Shown: positions 1 through 6,848, numbered from the stretch's first letter. The stretch is DNA of 13,236 nt from Desulfobacteraceae bacterium (GCA_011390985.1 JAABRJ010000306.1:1-13236), one strand, 5' to 3'. Made by a program: numbers and translations. The notes: generated from the letters alone by a model not told the origin.

Positions 1-972
1 CCGATCTGAAAGACGCCCGGCGTAGGGGTCGGCGATGGTTTTGAAAACGAACCCCGAAAAGGGCGCATCCGGGTCCGGCGTGCGCTCCACGCTCTGACCG
101 CTGGCGGGATCGATGCCCTTCCGGGGCCCGCGGGCTTGAGGAGACGGCATGCTGGCGGCGATGAAATCCATCAACAGGTCGATGCCGATGCTGCGGGTGG
201 CGGAGCCGCACAGCACCGGGCTGAAGGTGCGGGTGATCAGGCCCTTGTGGAGGGCCGCGCGAATGTCCTCGTCGGAGATGGCTTCACCCTCAAGGTAGCG
301 TTCGATCAGTTCGTCGTCGGCTTCGGCGACGTTTTCAATCAGGGCCTCCCGTTCCGTATCCACCTGATCCTGCATATCTGCAGGAATGTCGCCGGCCGTG
401 GCCTTGCCGTATTCGTCGTAGTGGTAGGCCTTCATGCCGATGAGATCGACCACTCCCCGGAAATCGGCTTCGGAACCGATGGGCAGCTGGATGATGACGG
501 GTTTGGGGTCTTCGAAGCTTTTGTGGGCATCGTCGAGCGAGCGGTCAAAATCGGCCCGCTCCCGGTCGAGTTTGTTGACAAAAATGGCCACGGGCATGCT
601 GAAGTGGCGCGCCAGTTCCCAGGCCTGTTCGCCTTGAACCTTGACCCCGTCGACGGCGTCGATCACCACCAGGGCGGCGTCCGCCCCCTGAAGGCAAAAT
701 TTGGTGTCGGTGAAGAAGTTCATGTCGCCCGGCGTGTCGATCAGGCATACGGTGTGCTTTTTCCAGGGGTATGAATGAAATCCGCTGCTGATGCTCGAAC
801 CGCGTTTCAACTCCTCGGGTTCGAAGTCCATTGCGGTATTGCCGTCTTCCACCCGCCCCAGGCGGTTGATGACCCCGCTTTTGAAAAGCATCACTTCGGC
901 AAGCGAGGTTTTTCCGGAACCGCTGTGGCCCACAAGCGCAACGTTTCGTAGTTTGTCCACCATCTCACTCAT
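1..972 (-). CDS. fusA: Elongation factor G-like translational GTPase, N-terminal half (partial at the left edge)
   Basis: Translational GTPase of the EF-G family; canonical EF-G drives ribosomal translocation. The 324 codons seen cover the G domain and the start of domain II. The P-loop is G15-HSGSGKTS-23, the switch-I region reads RGSSISSG, switch II is D79-T-P-G-D83, and NKLD (133-136) and a CGSA G5 motif follow. Canonical EF-G reads DTPGH in switch II, and that His promotes GTP hydrolysis; here it is Asp. With the GHSGSGKTS P-loop this places the protein in the EF-G-like (EF-G2-type) branch rather than the principal EF-G, which presumably lies elsewhere in the genome. The ATG at 972 has an AGGAG Shine-Dalgarno 5 nt upstream. 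A second in-frame ATG at 963 is less well placed. The gene follows tlyA after 156 nt and may have its own promoter. The 3' half lies outside the window, so the full length is unknown. Confidence 0.9.
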   Translation of the reverse strand, partial: MSEMVDKLRNVALVGHSGSGKTSLAEVMLFKSGVINRLGRVEDGNTAMDFEPEELKRGSSISSGFHSYPWKKHTVCLIDTPGDMNFFTDTKFCLQGADAALVVIDAVDGVKVQGEQAWELARHFSMPVAIFVNKLDRERADFDRSLDDAHKSFEDPKPVIIQLPIGSEADFRGVVDLIGMKAYHYDEYGKATAGDIPADMQDQVDTEREALIENVAEADDELIERYLEGEAISDEDIRAALHKGLITRTFSPVLCGSATRSIGIDLLMDFIAASMPSPQARGPRKGIDPASGQSVERTPDPDAPFSGFVFKTIADPYAGRLSDR

Positions 973-977
973 CTAAG

Positions 978-982
978 CTCCT
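978..982 (-). promoter_or_regulatory. Shine-Dalgarno site of the EF-G-like gene
   Basis: AGGAG on the minus strand, 5 nt before the ATG at 972. It decides in favour of that start over the in-frame ATG at 963. Confidence 0.7.
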
Positions 983-1035
983 CTCTGCTTCCGAAATTTT
1001 GGTTGGAAAAGGCCGGGTTAGACCCAATTCGACAT

Positions 1036-1064
1036 TTTCTATCCGGTTGACCTGAAAAAATCAA
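1036..1064 (-). promoter_or_regulatory. Candidate promoter for the EF-G-like gene
   Basis: On the minus strand TTGATT (1064-1059) is followed after 17 nt by TAGAAA (1041-1036); each hexamer matches the sigma-70 consensus at 4 of 6 positions. It sits in the 156-nt gap after tlyA. A perfect inverted repeat, GGTTGA (1045-1050) and TCAACC (1061-1066), overlaps the -35 element and the spacer. No convincing rho-independent terminator follows tlyA, so read-through from the upstream cluster is also possible. Confidence 0.3.
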
Positions 1065-1128
1065 CCCCAACTTTTCCCTTAATACTGCGGGAATAGGGGG
1101 CTTTTGCGGGTCCGTTGCGGCGACTGTC

Positions 1129-1869
1129 TCACGGTGCCACCAGGTGGATGATAAACTCCTGGTTGCCCTTGGGACCGAGGATCGGTGAGGGGATGACGGC
1201 GGTTGCGGTGAGACCCAGGCCCTCGAAAAAGCGGGTGAGGCGCGCAATCACCTCCTGATGCAGGGCGCCTTCACGGACCACCCCGCCCTTGCCGACCCGC
1301 CCCTTGCCGACTTCAAATTGGGGTTTGATCAGGGCCAATATGTCTCCCTGGCTGCGCAGAAACGGCAGTGCAGCAGGAACGACGATCTGAAGGGAGATAA
1401 AGGAGGTGTCGATCGTGACAAGATCCACCGCCTCCGGAATGCGGTCGGGTGGCAGGTAGCGAATGTTGTTGCGTTCGATGACGACCACCCGCGGATCGCC
1501 GCGCAGTTTCCATGCGAGTTGGCCGTAGCCCACATCCACAGCATAGACCCTGCGGGCCCCCCGCTGCAGCAGGCAGTCGGTAAAGCCGCCGGTGGAGGCG
1601 CCGACATCCAGACAGCACTTGCCGGCAACCTTCAGGTCAAGGGCTTCCAGGGCGGCTTCCAGTTTCAGGCCGCCCCGGCTGACGTAGGCCAGCGCCTCGC
1701 CCTTGAGCTTCAGGACCACGGGCTCCGCCAACAGGGAACCGGGTTTGGTTACCGGAAAGCCATCGGCCAGGACTCTGCCCGCGATGATCAGCGCCCGGGC
1801 GCGCTGCCGCGTGGGGGCAAGCCCGCGCGCCACTATCAGGAGATCGGCCCGTTTTTTAGTCGAGGTCAT
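1129..1869 (-). CDS. tlyA: TlyA family rRNA (cytidine-2'-O)-methyltransferase
   Basis: SAM-dependent 2'-O-methyltransferase acting on rRNA cytidines (C1920 of 23S and, in some members, C1409 of 16S); historically called haemolysin A. The 246 residues contain an N-terminal S4 RNA-binding domain (about 5-60) and a Rossmann methyltransferase domain with the SAM motif LDVGASTGGFTD (87-98). The K69, D154, K182, E238 catalytic tetrad remembered from M. tuberculosis TlyA falls at the same residue numbers here, which supports the ATG at 1869. A longer in-frame reading back to 1929 adds 20 residues that do not look like TlyA. The start overlaps the dxs 3' end by 14 nt with no good Shine-Dalgarno, which suggests translational coupling. 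The protein ends only 8 residues after E238, so it lacks the C-terminal extension of the mycobacterial enzyme. That suggests the short, 23S-only class (inference). Confidence 0.93.
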   Translation of the reverse strand: MTSTKKRADLLIVARGLAPTRQRARALIIAGRVLADGFPVTKPGSLLAEPVVLKLKGEALAYVSRGGLKLEAALEALDLKVAGKCCLDVGASTGGFTDCLLQRGARRVYAVDVGYGQLAWKLRGDPRVVVIERNNIRYLPPDRIPEAVDLVTIDTSFISLQIVVPAALPFLRSQGDILALIKPQFEVGKGRVGKGGVVREGALHQEVIARLTRFFEGLGLTATAVIPSPILGPKGNQEFIIHLVAP

Positions 1870-3757
1870 TTCGGGGCGGACGGGTGCCTTCGAGCAGTTT
1901 GTGGGCCGTCGCAACAATGGCGGCGGCATCCACCCCGCAGCGCGCGCGCAGAATGTTCTGCGGCCCGTGCTCCACGAAGGTATCCCCCACGCCTATCCGC
2001 CGGAGCGCAAAACCGGTCAGTCCGCGGTCGGAGAGGGCCTCCAGCACGGCGCTGCCGAAACCGCCCTGGCGCACGTTTTCCTCGACGGTGACAATCCTGG
2101 GGATTTTTGCCGCCAGATCGGAAATCAAATCGATGTCAAGGGGTTTGACAAAGCGGCAGTTGACCACCGTTGCCGCGATGCCGTCTTTTGCCAGCCGGGC
2201 GCGCGCCTCAAGGGATTCCTGTACGCCCTGGCCGATGGCCAGCAGCAGAAGGTCGTCGCCCGGTGCAAGGACTTCCCCCTTGCCGATCGCAAGCGGGGTG
2301 TCGTCTTTCTCCACTGTAACGCCCACGCCGATTCCCCGGGGATAGCGGAAGGCCACCGGGCCGTTGTGGGCCAGGGCGGTGACCAGCATTCGGCGCAGTT
2401 CGTTTTCGTCCTTGGGGGCCATGACCACCATGTTGGGCAGGCTGCGCAGGAAGGATAGATCGAACAAGCCGTGGTGGGTGGCGCCGTCTTCCCCGACGAT
2501 GCCGCCGCGGTCCAGGGCAAAAACCACCGGCAGCGAATCAAGGCAGACATCGTGCAGAATCTGGTCATAGGCCCGCTGCAGGAACGTCGAGTAAATCGCC
2601 ACCACCGGCCTCATCCCCTCCGCGGCCAGCCCCGCCGCGAACGTGACGCCATGCTGCTCGGCAATGCCCACATCAAAAAAACGCTCGGGGAAGAGTTCCG
2701 AAAACTGATGCAAACCGGTTCCCTCTGGCATGGCGGCGGTAACCGCGACAATAGCGGGGTTTTTGGCGGCCAGTTCCACGAGGCTCTGGCCGAAGACCTG
2801 GGTATAGGTGGGTGCGCTGCAGGAGTGCTGAACGCAGTTGCCGGTGTTGACTTCGAAGCACCCGCAGCCGTGGAAATAGACCGGGTTCTCCTCGGCGGGC
2901 GGGTAACCCTTGCCTTTTTTGGTGGTCACGTGCAGCAGCACAGGCTCCTGCAACGCCTTGACGTTGTATAGAATGTCGATCAGGTGATTGAGGTTGTGAC
3001 CGTTGATGGGGCCGAAGTAGGTGAAGCCGAAGGCCTCGAACAGCATCCCGGGGGTGATGAAGGTTTTAAAGGACTCCTCGGAGCGTTTGGCAATCTGGTA
3101 GACGTCATCGCCGATCTTGGGAAGCGATTTGAGAAACTCCCCAAACTCCTTGCGCAGATCCTGGAGGTACTTGGCCGAGAAGGTGCGGCTGAGAAAAGAG
3201 GAGAGGGCGCCGACGTTGCGGGAAATGGACATGTCGTTGTCGTTGAGGATGACGATCAGGTCCTTGTGAATGTCTCCGGCTTGGTTCAGGCCTTCATAGG
3301 CAATTCCGGCGGTCATGGAGCCGTCGCCGATGACCGCGATCACCTTGGCGGGGTCGTTTTTGAGGCGTTTGGCGCACGACATTCCCAGACCGGCGGAAAT
3401 CGATGTGCTGCTGTGGCCTGCGGAAAAGGCGTCGAAGGGGCTTTCCGAGCGGCGCGTAAAACCGCACAGGCCCCCGAACTGGCGCAGGGTTGAAAAGCGG
3501 TCGCGGCGGCCGGTCAGCAGTTTGTGGGCATAGGCCTGATGTCCCACATCCCAGATGAGTTTGTCCACCGGCGTGTCAAAGACGTAATGAATCGCGATCG
3601 CCAGCTCAACCGCGCCCAGGCTGGGTGCCAGATGACCGCCGGTATGGGATACGACCTCGACGATCTGTTGCCGGATTTCGGCCGCCAGGATCGGCAGCTG
3701 CTTGCGGCTCAAGGTTTTCAGATCATCCGGTGAGTCGATGCGGGTCAATAAACACAA
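1856..3757 (-). CDS. dxs: 1-deoxy-D-xylulose-5-phosphate synthase (DXS)
   Basis: Thiamine-diphosphate enzyme that condenses pyruvate and glyceraldehyde-3-phosphate to DXP, the first step of the MEP isoprenoid pathway. With the chosen start it has 633 residues, normal for DXS. Visible are GGHLAPSLG (40-48), GHSSTSISAGLG (114-125), the TPP/Mg motif GDGSMTAG (144-151) with the downstream N172, the transketolase pyrimidine domain with catalytic E367 in IAEQH, DRGG and THHG motifs, and a transketolase C-terminal domain. The reading frame extends back to a TTG at 3847, but the TTG at 3757 has GGAGGAG 11 nt upstream and gives the family-typical N-terminus (MCLLTRIDSPDDL), so it is preferred. It follows ispA by 28 nt and overlaps tlyA. 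Oddity: four cysteines (298, 300, 308, 313) cluster in the linker before the second domain. Confidence 0.95.
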   Translation of the reverse strand: MCLLTRIDSPDDLKTLSRKQLPILAAEIRQQIVEVVSHTGGHLAPSLGAVELAIAIHYVFDTPVDKLIWDVGHQAYAHKLLTGRRDRFSTLRQFGGLCGFTRRSESPFDAFSAGHSSTSISAGLGMSCAKRLKNDPAKVIAVIGDGSMTAGIAYEGLNQAGDIHKDLIVILNDNDMSISRNVGALSSFLSRTFSAKYLQDLRKEFGEFLKSLPKIGDDVYQIAKRSEESFKTFITPGMLFEAFGFTYFGPINGHNLNHLIDILYNVKALQEPVLLHVTTKKGKGYPPAEENPVYFHGCGCFEVNTGNCVQHSCSAPTYTQVFGQSLVELAAKNPAIVAVTAAMPEGTGLHQFSELFPERFFDVGIAEQHGVTFAAGLAAEGMRPVVAIYSTFLQRAYDQILHDVCLDSLPVVFALDRGGIVGEDGATHHGLFDLSFLRSLPNMVVMAPKDENELRRMLVTALAHNGPVAFRYPRGIGVGVTVEKDDTPLAIGKGEVLAPGDDLLLLAIGQGVQESLEARARLAKDGIAATVVNCRFVKPLDIDLISDLAAKIPRIVTVEENVRQGGFGSAVLEALSDRGLTGFALRRIGVGDTFVEHGPQNILRARCGVDAAAIVATAHKLLEGTRPPRNDLD

Positions 3758-3768
3758 GACAGTTCCAT

Positions 3769-3775
3769 CTCCTCC
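3769..3775 (-). promoter_or_regulatory. Shine-Dalgarno site supporting the TTG start of dxs
   Basis: GGAGGAG on the minus strand, 11 nt before TTG 3757. The spacing is longer than ideal. The only other upstream in-frame start, TTG 3847, has no such site and would place 62 nt of dxs inside ispA. Confidence 0.5.
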
Positions 3776-3785
3776 ATACCCGGGG

Positions 3786-4676
3786 CTACCGTCGCCGGGT
3801 GACGATGTATCGGGCGATCGCCCGAAGCGGGTCTGCTTTCGTATCAAATCCGGCGATGGTCTGCAAGCCTTCCGCTACCAGATCCCGCGCCAGGGTCTTG
3901 GAACGCTCCAGACCCAGGAGGGAGGGATAGGTGGTTTTGCTGCGGGCGGCATCGGTTCCGACCGCTTTTCCAAGCTCCGCAGGGTCCCCTTCGACGTTGA
4001 GATTGTCATCGGTCACCTGAAAGGCCAGTCCGATTTTGGCACCATAGTCTTCCAAAGCGCGCAGCTGGTCTTCATCGCCTCCGCCCCACAGGGCCCCGCT
4101 GCCGACGGCGGCCGTGATCAGTGCGCCGGTTTTGAGGCCGTGCAGCTCGGCCAGGCGGTCCAGTGCCAGGGGGCGGCCCTCGGCGGCGATATCGCGCATC
4201 TGGCCTTCGATCATTCCCCGACAGCCGGCGGCGCGGGCGATACGGGCAATCGCGGCGGTCCGTTTTTCAGGTGCCGGCTGGTTGTCGTCACTGGGTTGGG
4301 CCAAGACCTGGAAGGCGAGGGTCAGCAGGGCGTCTCCCGCGAGAATGGCGGTGGCTTCGTCGAAGGCCACGTGGCAGGTCGGCTGGCCCCGGCGCAGGGC
4401 GTCGTCGTCCATGGCCGGAAGATCATCGTGGATCAGCGAGTAGGTATGAATCAGCTCCAGGGCGCAGGCCGGCTCAAGGACCGCTTCAGGTTTCCCCCCG
4501 ATGGCTTCGCAGGCCGCCATGCAAAGCACCGGGCGAATGCGTTTGCCGCCGGCCGCAAGCGAATAGCGCATGGCGTCGATCAGACGGCCGGGGTCACCGA
4601 GTCCCTCGAATATGCGCGCCAGGGCGGCATCGACCTGACGCCGTCGCAGGTCGAGATAGAGCGGCAGCTCAAACAT
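3786..4676 (-). CDS. ispA: Short-chain (E)-prenyl diphosphate synthase, farnesyl diphosphate synthase type
   Basis: Condenses IPP with allylic diphosphates to farnesyl (possibly geranylgeranyl) diphosphate, feeding quinone, undecaprenyl and other isoprenoid synthesis. The 296 residues match family length. GGKRIRP (43-49) is the IPP-binding region. The first aspartate-rich motif, D84-D-L-P-A-M-D90, has the two-residue insertion typical of bacterial FPPS. QVTDDNLNVEGD (220-231) holds the second aspartate-rich motif, followed by LGKAVGTD and the K-T-T-Y-P stretch. The last position of the second motif (DDxxD) is Asn226 here, a change I believe is common in related bacteria. The ATG at 4676 overlaps the end of xseB by 8 nt, so translational coupling is likely. 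Chain-length specificity cannot be decided from sequence alone. Confidence 0.93.
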   Translation of the reverse strand: MFELPLYLDLRRRQVDAALARIFEGLGDPGRLIDAMRYSLAAGGKRIRPVLCMAACEAIGGKPEAVLEPACALELIHTYSLIHDDLPAMDDDALRRGQPTCHVAFDEATAILAGDALLTLAFQVLAQPSDDNQPAPEKRTAAIARIARAAGCRGMIEGQMRDIAAEGRPLALDRLAELHGLKTGALITAAVGSGALWGGGDEDQLRALEDYGAKIGLAFQVTDDNLNVEGDPAELGKAVGTDAARSKTTYPSLLGLERSKTLARDLVAEGLQTIAGFDTKADPLRAIARYIVTRRR

Positions 4677-4911
4677 CGCTCTGGTCGCTATTTTCCGGGA
4701 AGGGCGCTTCGGTCGGATTGCCGGCGGAATCCTGCATCAGCAGGATGACCCGCTTCTCGGTTTCATCGAGCTTATCGGCGCACAGCTTGGAGAGCCGGAC
4801 GCCGTCTTCAAATTTTTTCAAGGCTTTCTCAAGGGGCAGATCGCCGGATTCCAGTTCATGGACGATCTCCTCGAGCTGCTGCAGGGCTTTCTCAAAGTTG
4901 GGGGAGGCCAT
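4669..4911 (-). CDS. xseB: Exodeoxyribonuclease VII small subunit
   Basis: XseB assembles in several copies along the long helices of XseA to form exonuclease VII, a metal-independent single-strand DNA exonuclease. The 80-residue protein is almost entirely helical. It shows the family signature of FEKALQQLEEIVHELESG (6-23), LPLEKALKKFEDGV (25-38) and L-x-x-C-x-x-x-L-x-x-x-E-x-x-V (40-54), then a short acidic tail. The start lies 20 nt inside the 3' end of xseA, and its stop overlaps the ispA start, so the three genes are almost certainly co-translated. Length and position next to xseA make the call firm. Confidence 0.93.
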   Translation of the reverse strand: MASPNFEKALQQLEEIVHELESGDLPLEKALKKFEDGVRLSKLCADKLDETEKRVILLMQDSAGNPTEAPFPENSDQSDV

Positions 4912-6259
4912 GATCGCTTCTGTCCTCGATTTTACAGGTTAAACTTCCCTTTGCGACGATCACCCGAAGAACTTGGCCGATGTCGACCTGGCGGTTGTCC
5001 CGAACCACCTTGCCGTCGGCAAGGGTGCGGGTGATGCTGTAGCCGCGCGCCAACACTGCCGGGGGGCCCAGGGCACTCAATTTTCCGGCTGCACCATCCA
5101 GTCGGGATTTTTCGATTATCATCTTTTTTTGAAACAAAATTATAATTTTAGAAGTTATTACTTCAATGGTTGCTTTATAGCGTCGGATGGTTTCGGCCGG
5201 AGAATGGTCGTACAATTTCTTAACCCGCCAGACCAGGCGTTCGCGGCGCATCTGGAGGTCGCGGGTGACCGAACGGTGCAAACGACCGACCTGATCGTCG
5301 AGCCGTAGCCGCAGGTCTTGGAGTTTTTTGCGAGGGTCGACCAGGGCCCGCCGCGTCTGCCGCAGGGTTATGCGGTGCCCGCTGAGAACGCGCAGCATGG
5401 CTTGGGTCAGGGCGGCGTTCAAACTCCGGCAGCGGGCGCTCAGCTCGGATTTCAGCGGCACCACCAGTTCGGCCGCGGCCGAAGGGGTCGGCGCACGCAA
5501 GTCGGCGACAAAGTCGGCAATGGTAAAATCCGTTTCGTGGCCCACCGCGGAAACAACGGGGATTCGGGAGGCGAAAATGGCCCGCGCCACGGCTTCGGTG
5601 TTGAAGGCGCTCAGGTCCTCCAGCGAGCCGCCCCCGCGGGCCACGATGATCACATCTGCGGTTGAACGCCCATTGGCCAAGGCCAGGGCGGCGGCGATTT
5701 CATCTGCGGCCCCTTGTCCCTGAACCCGCACCGGCAGAATATCGATCTGGAGATTGGGAAAACGGCGCCCCATGATCTGGAGCAGGTCCTGGAGTGCGGC
5801 GCCGGTGGGCGATGTGATCAGTGCAACGCAGCGAGGGACGGCCGGCAGGGGTTTTTTATGCTCGCGCTCGAAGAGGCCTTCGGCGGCCAACCGCTGTTTG
5901 AGCTGCTCGAAAGCAACCTGAAGCGCACCGACGCCCTGGGGTTCCAGAAACTCAAAAATGATCTGATACACGCCCCGGGGTTCATATACGCTGATGCGCC
6001 CCAGACCGTTGAGATGCATGCCGTTTTCAGGCAGAAATTTGACACCGCGGGTCTGGCCCCGAAACATGACCGCCTTGATCTGCGCCTTGTCATCCTTAAG
6101 CGCAAAATAAAAATGCCCTGAACCGGCCCGCACAAAATTGGTGACTTCGCCGGAAACCCAAATGAAGGGATAATGATCTTCCAGAAGGGTTTTAATCTCG
6201 GCGGTAAGTCGGGAGACCGTATAGATCTGGCTGGCAGTTTCGGCTTGAACGTCCTTCAC
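4892..6259 (-). CDS. xseA: Exodeoxyribonuclease VII large subunit
   Basis: Catalytic subunit of exonuclease VII, which degrades single-stranded DNA from both ends to oligonucleotides. The 455 residues comprise an N-terminal OB-fold nucleic-acid-binding domain (about 10-108), then the catalytic core with ALITSPTGAALQD (147-159), VARGGGSLEDLSAFN (206-220), SAVGHETDFTIAD (237-249) and RAPTPSAAAE (255-264). A long coiled-coil arm follows (about 270-390) and then a C-terminal strand region. Translation starts at GTG 6259 with only a weak AGG upstream; no ATG, GTG or TTG lies between it and the preceding in-frame stop. A perfect 9-bp hairpin lies 20 nt upstream. Residues about 360-387 are encoded by a stretch of about 25% GC, unlike the rest of the gene, that also holds a candidate internal promoter. 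It is first in a cluster with xseB, ispA, dxs and tlyA. Confidence 0.93.
   Translation of the reverse strand: MKDVQAETASQIYTVSRLTAEIKTLLEDHYPFIWVSGEVTNFVRAGSGHFYFALKDDKAQIKAVMFRGQTRGVKFLPENGMHLNGLGRISVYEPRGVYQIIFEFLEPQGVGALQVAFEQLKQRLAAEGLFEREHKKPLPAVPRCVALITSPTGAALQDLLQIMGRRFPNLQIDILPVRVQGQGAADEIAAALALANGRSTADVIIVARGGGSLEDLSAFNTEAVARAIFASRIPVVSAVGHETDFTIADFVADLRAPTPSAAAELVVPLKSELSARCRSLNAALTQAMLRVLSGHRITLRQTRRALVDPRKKLQDLRLRLDDQVGRLHRSVTRDLQMRRERLVWRVKKLYDHSPAETIRRYKATIEVITSKIIILFQKKMIIEKSRLDGAAGKLSALGPPAVLARGYSITRTLADGKVVRDNRQVDIGQVLRVIVAKGSLTCKIEDRSDHGLPQL
5139..5166 (-). promoter_or_regulatory. Candidate internal promoter inside xseA
   Basis: TTGAAG (5166-5161), a 16-nt spacer and a perfect TATAAT (5144-5139) on the minus strand, within an AT-rich patch of an otherwise GC-rich gene. 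Transcription would begin about 220 nt before xseB, so it could supply extra xseB-ispA-dxs-tlyA message. The spacing is one short of optimal and the site is coding, so it may be fortuitous. Confidence 0.35.
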
Positions 6260-6279
6260 GGTGACCTGGGGTGTTTCCG

Positions 6280-6301
6280 GTCGATCAGACGGCTGATCGA
6301 C
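6280..6301 (-). other. Perfect hairpin upstream of xseA
   Basis: GTCGATCAG (6280-6288), a four-base loop and CTGATCGAC (6293-6301) form a perfect 9-bp stem. On the minus strand its end is 20 nt before the xseA GTG start, within the likely 5' leader. It has no T tail, so it is not a simple terminator. An operator dyad or leader structure is possible. Confidence 0.45.
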
Positions 6302-6441
6302 TGCGGGTGGAAAGATGACCTGTAAATAGGTTCCGGCGGCGTGCGGATGACCGAAATGTTGGAATTTCTAGCACAGTTTAAGGGGGCATTCAATCCTTTT
6401 GTACCGGTTGCACCGAGTAAAATAAAAACATCTGATAAGAT

Positions 6442-6470
6442 ATATTATGTAAACTTTTAGCCGACATCAA
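6442..6470 (-). promoter_or_regulatory. Candidate promoter for the xseA cluster
   Basis: The 6260-6490 spacer contains a strongly AT-rich segment (about 6416-6460). On the minus strand TTGATG (6470-6465) and TAATAT (6447-6442) are 17 nt apart, each 4 of 6 to consensus. TTTACA nearby offers an alternative -35. The AT-rich spacer supports a promoter in this region more than the exact boxes do. I see no gene in the rest of the spacer. Confidence 0.3.
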
Positions 6471-6490
6471 TCAGACCGGTGGTTTCCCGC

Positions 6491-6790
6491 TTACCCCATC
6501 TGTTTTTGGACCGGGGCCGCCCGCCCTCGGCCATGGCGCTGAAGAAACTCCCGAACTGCCGGCATCAGGTAGAGCCCCTCATGGGGAAATCGGTTCAGGC
6601 ACCCCGCCAGCTTTTCATTTTTGCGCTGGACGTTCAAGTGCTTGCTCATGATGTACACCGGGCGGCCTTTGACCTTGCAAAAGCCGCTGCGCACCCGCAG
6701 GCCCGAATGCCGAAGGTTTTGCTCCCGGACACTGATGCCGAGCTTTTCGGCGAGATCCTTCAAGTGCTGATATAGTTCTTCGGGTTTCAT
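6491..6790 (-). CDS. Small basic protein of unknown function (99 aa)
   Basis: I do not assign a function. The protein is lysine- and arginine-rich, with no signal peptide or membrane segment. The N-terminus is predicted helical (EELYQHLKDLAEKLGI, 4-19). A central stretch then reads R-x-x-G-L-x-V-x-S/x-G-F-C-K-V-K-G, with GRPVYIMSKHLNVQRKNEKLAGCL near 42-65 and two cysteines (38 and 64). The tail (83-99) is basic and low in complexity. This layout resembles short conserved hypothetical proteins I associate with Desulfobacterota, but I cannot name the family. The ATG at 6790 has GAGG almost touching it, so the Shine-Dalgarno spacing is poor. The gene diverges from the BI-1-like gene and ends 231 nt before xseA. 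The ordered pattern of polar and hydrophobic residues argues it is real. Confidence 0.7.
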   Translation of the reverse strand: MKPEELYQHLKDLAEKLGISVREQNLRHSGLRVRSGFCKVKGRPVYIMSKHLNVQRKNEKLAGCLNRFPHEGLYLMPAVREFLQRHGRGRAAPVQKQMG

Positions 6791-6848
6791 GCCTCGTTTG
6801 GCAGCCGCATTTTTGGAGCGTTATCGGATCGAATGGTGCCGATTGCGC

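Noticed and set aside
3745..3777. Ten-codon ORF (ATG 3777 to TGA 3745) overlapping the start of dxs, possible leader peptide
   Set aside because: Its ATG is part of the Shine-Dalgarno region and has no proper ribosome-binding site of its own; its size is within chance.
3758..3847. N-terminal extension of DXS from TTG 3847
   Set aside because: The extra 30 residues (Gly/Ser/Pro-rich) do not resemble DXS N-termini, overlap ispA and have no ribosome-binding site.
3702..4748. Long plus-strand reading frame (348 codons) opposite ispA and xseB
   Set aside because: It lies antisense to three well-supported genes, its product is low in recognisable motifs and rich in Gly/Arg/Gln, and GC-rich genes commonly give such antisense frames. 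The same applies to plus-strand frames at 136-774, 1258-2458, 2471-3493 and 7759-8877.
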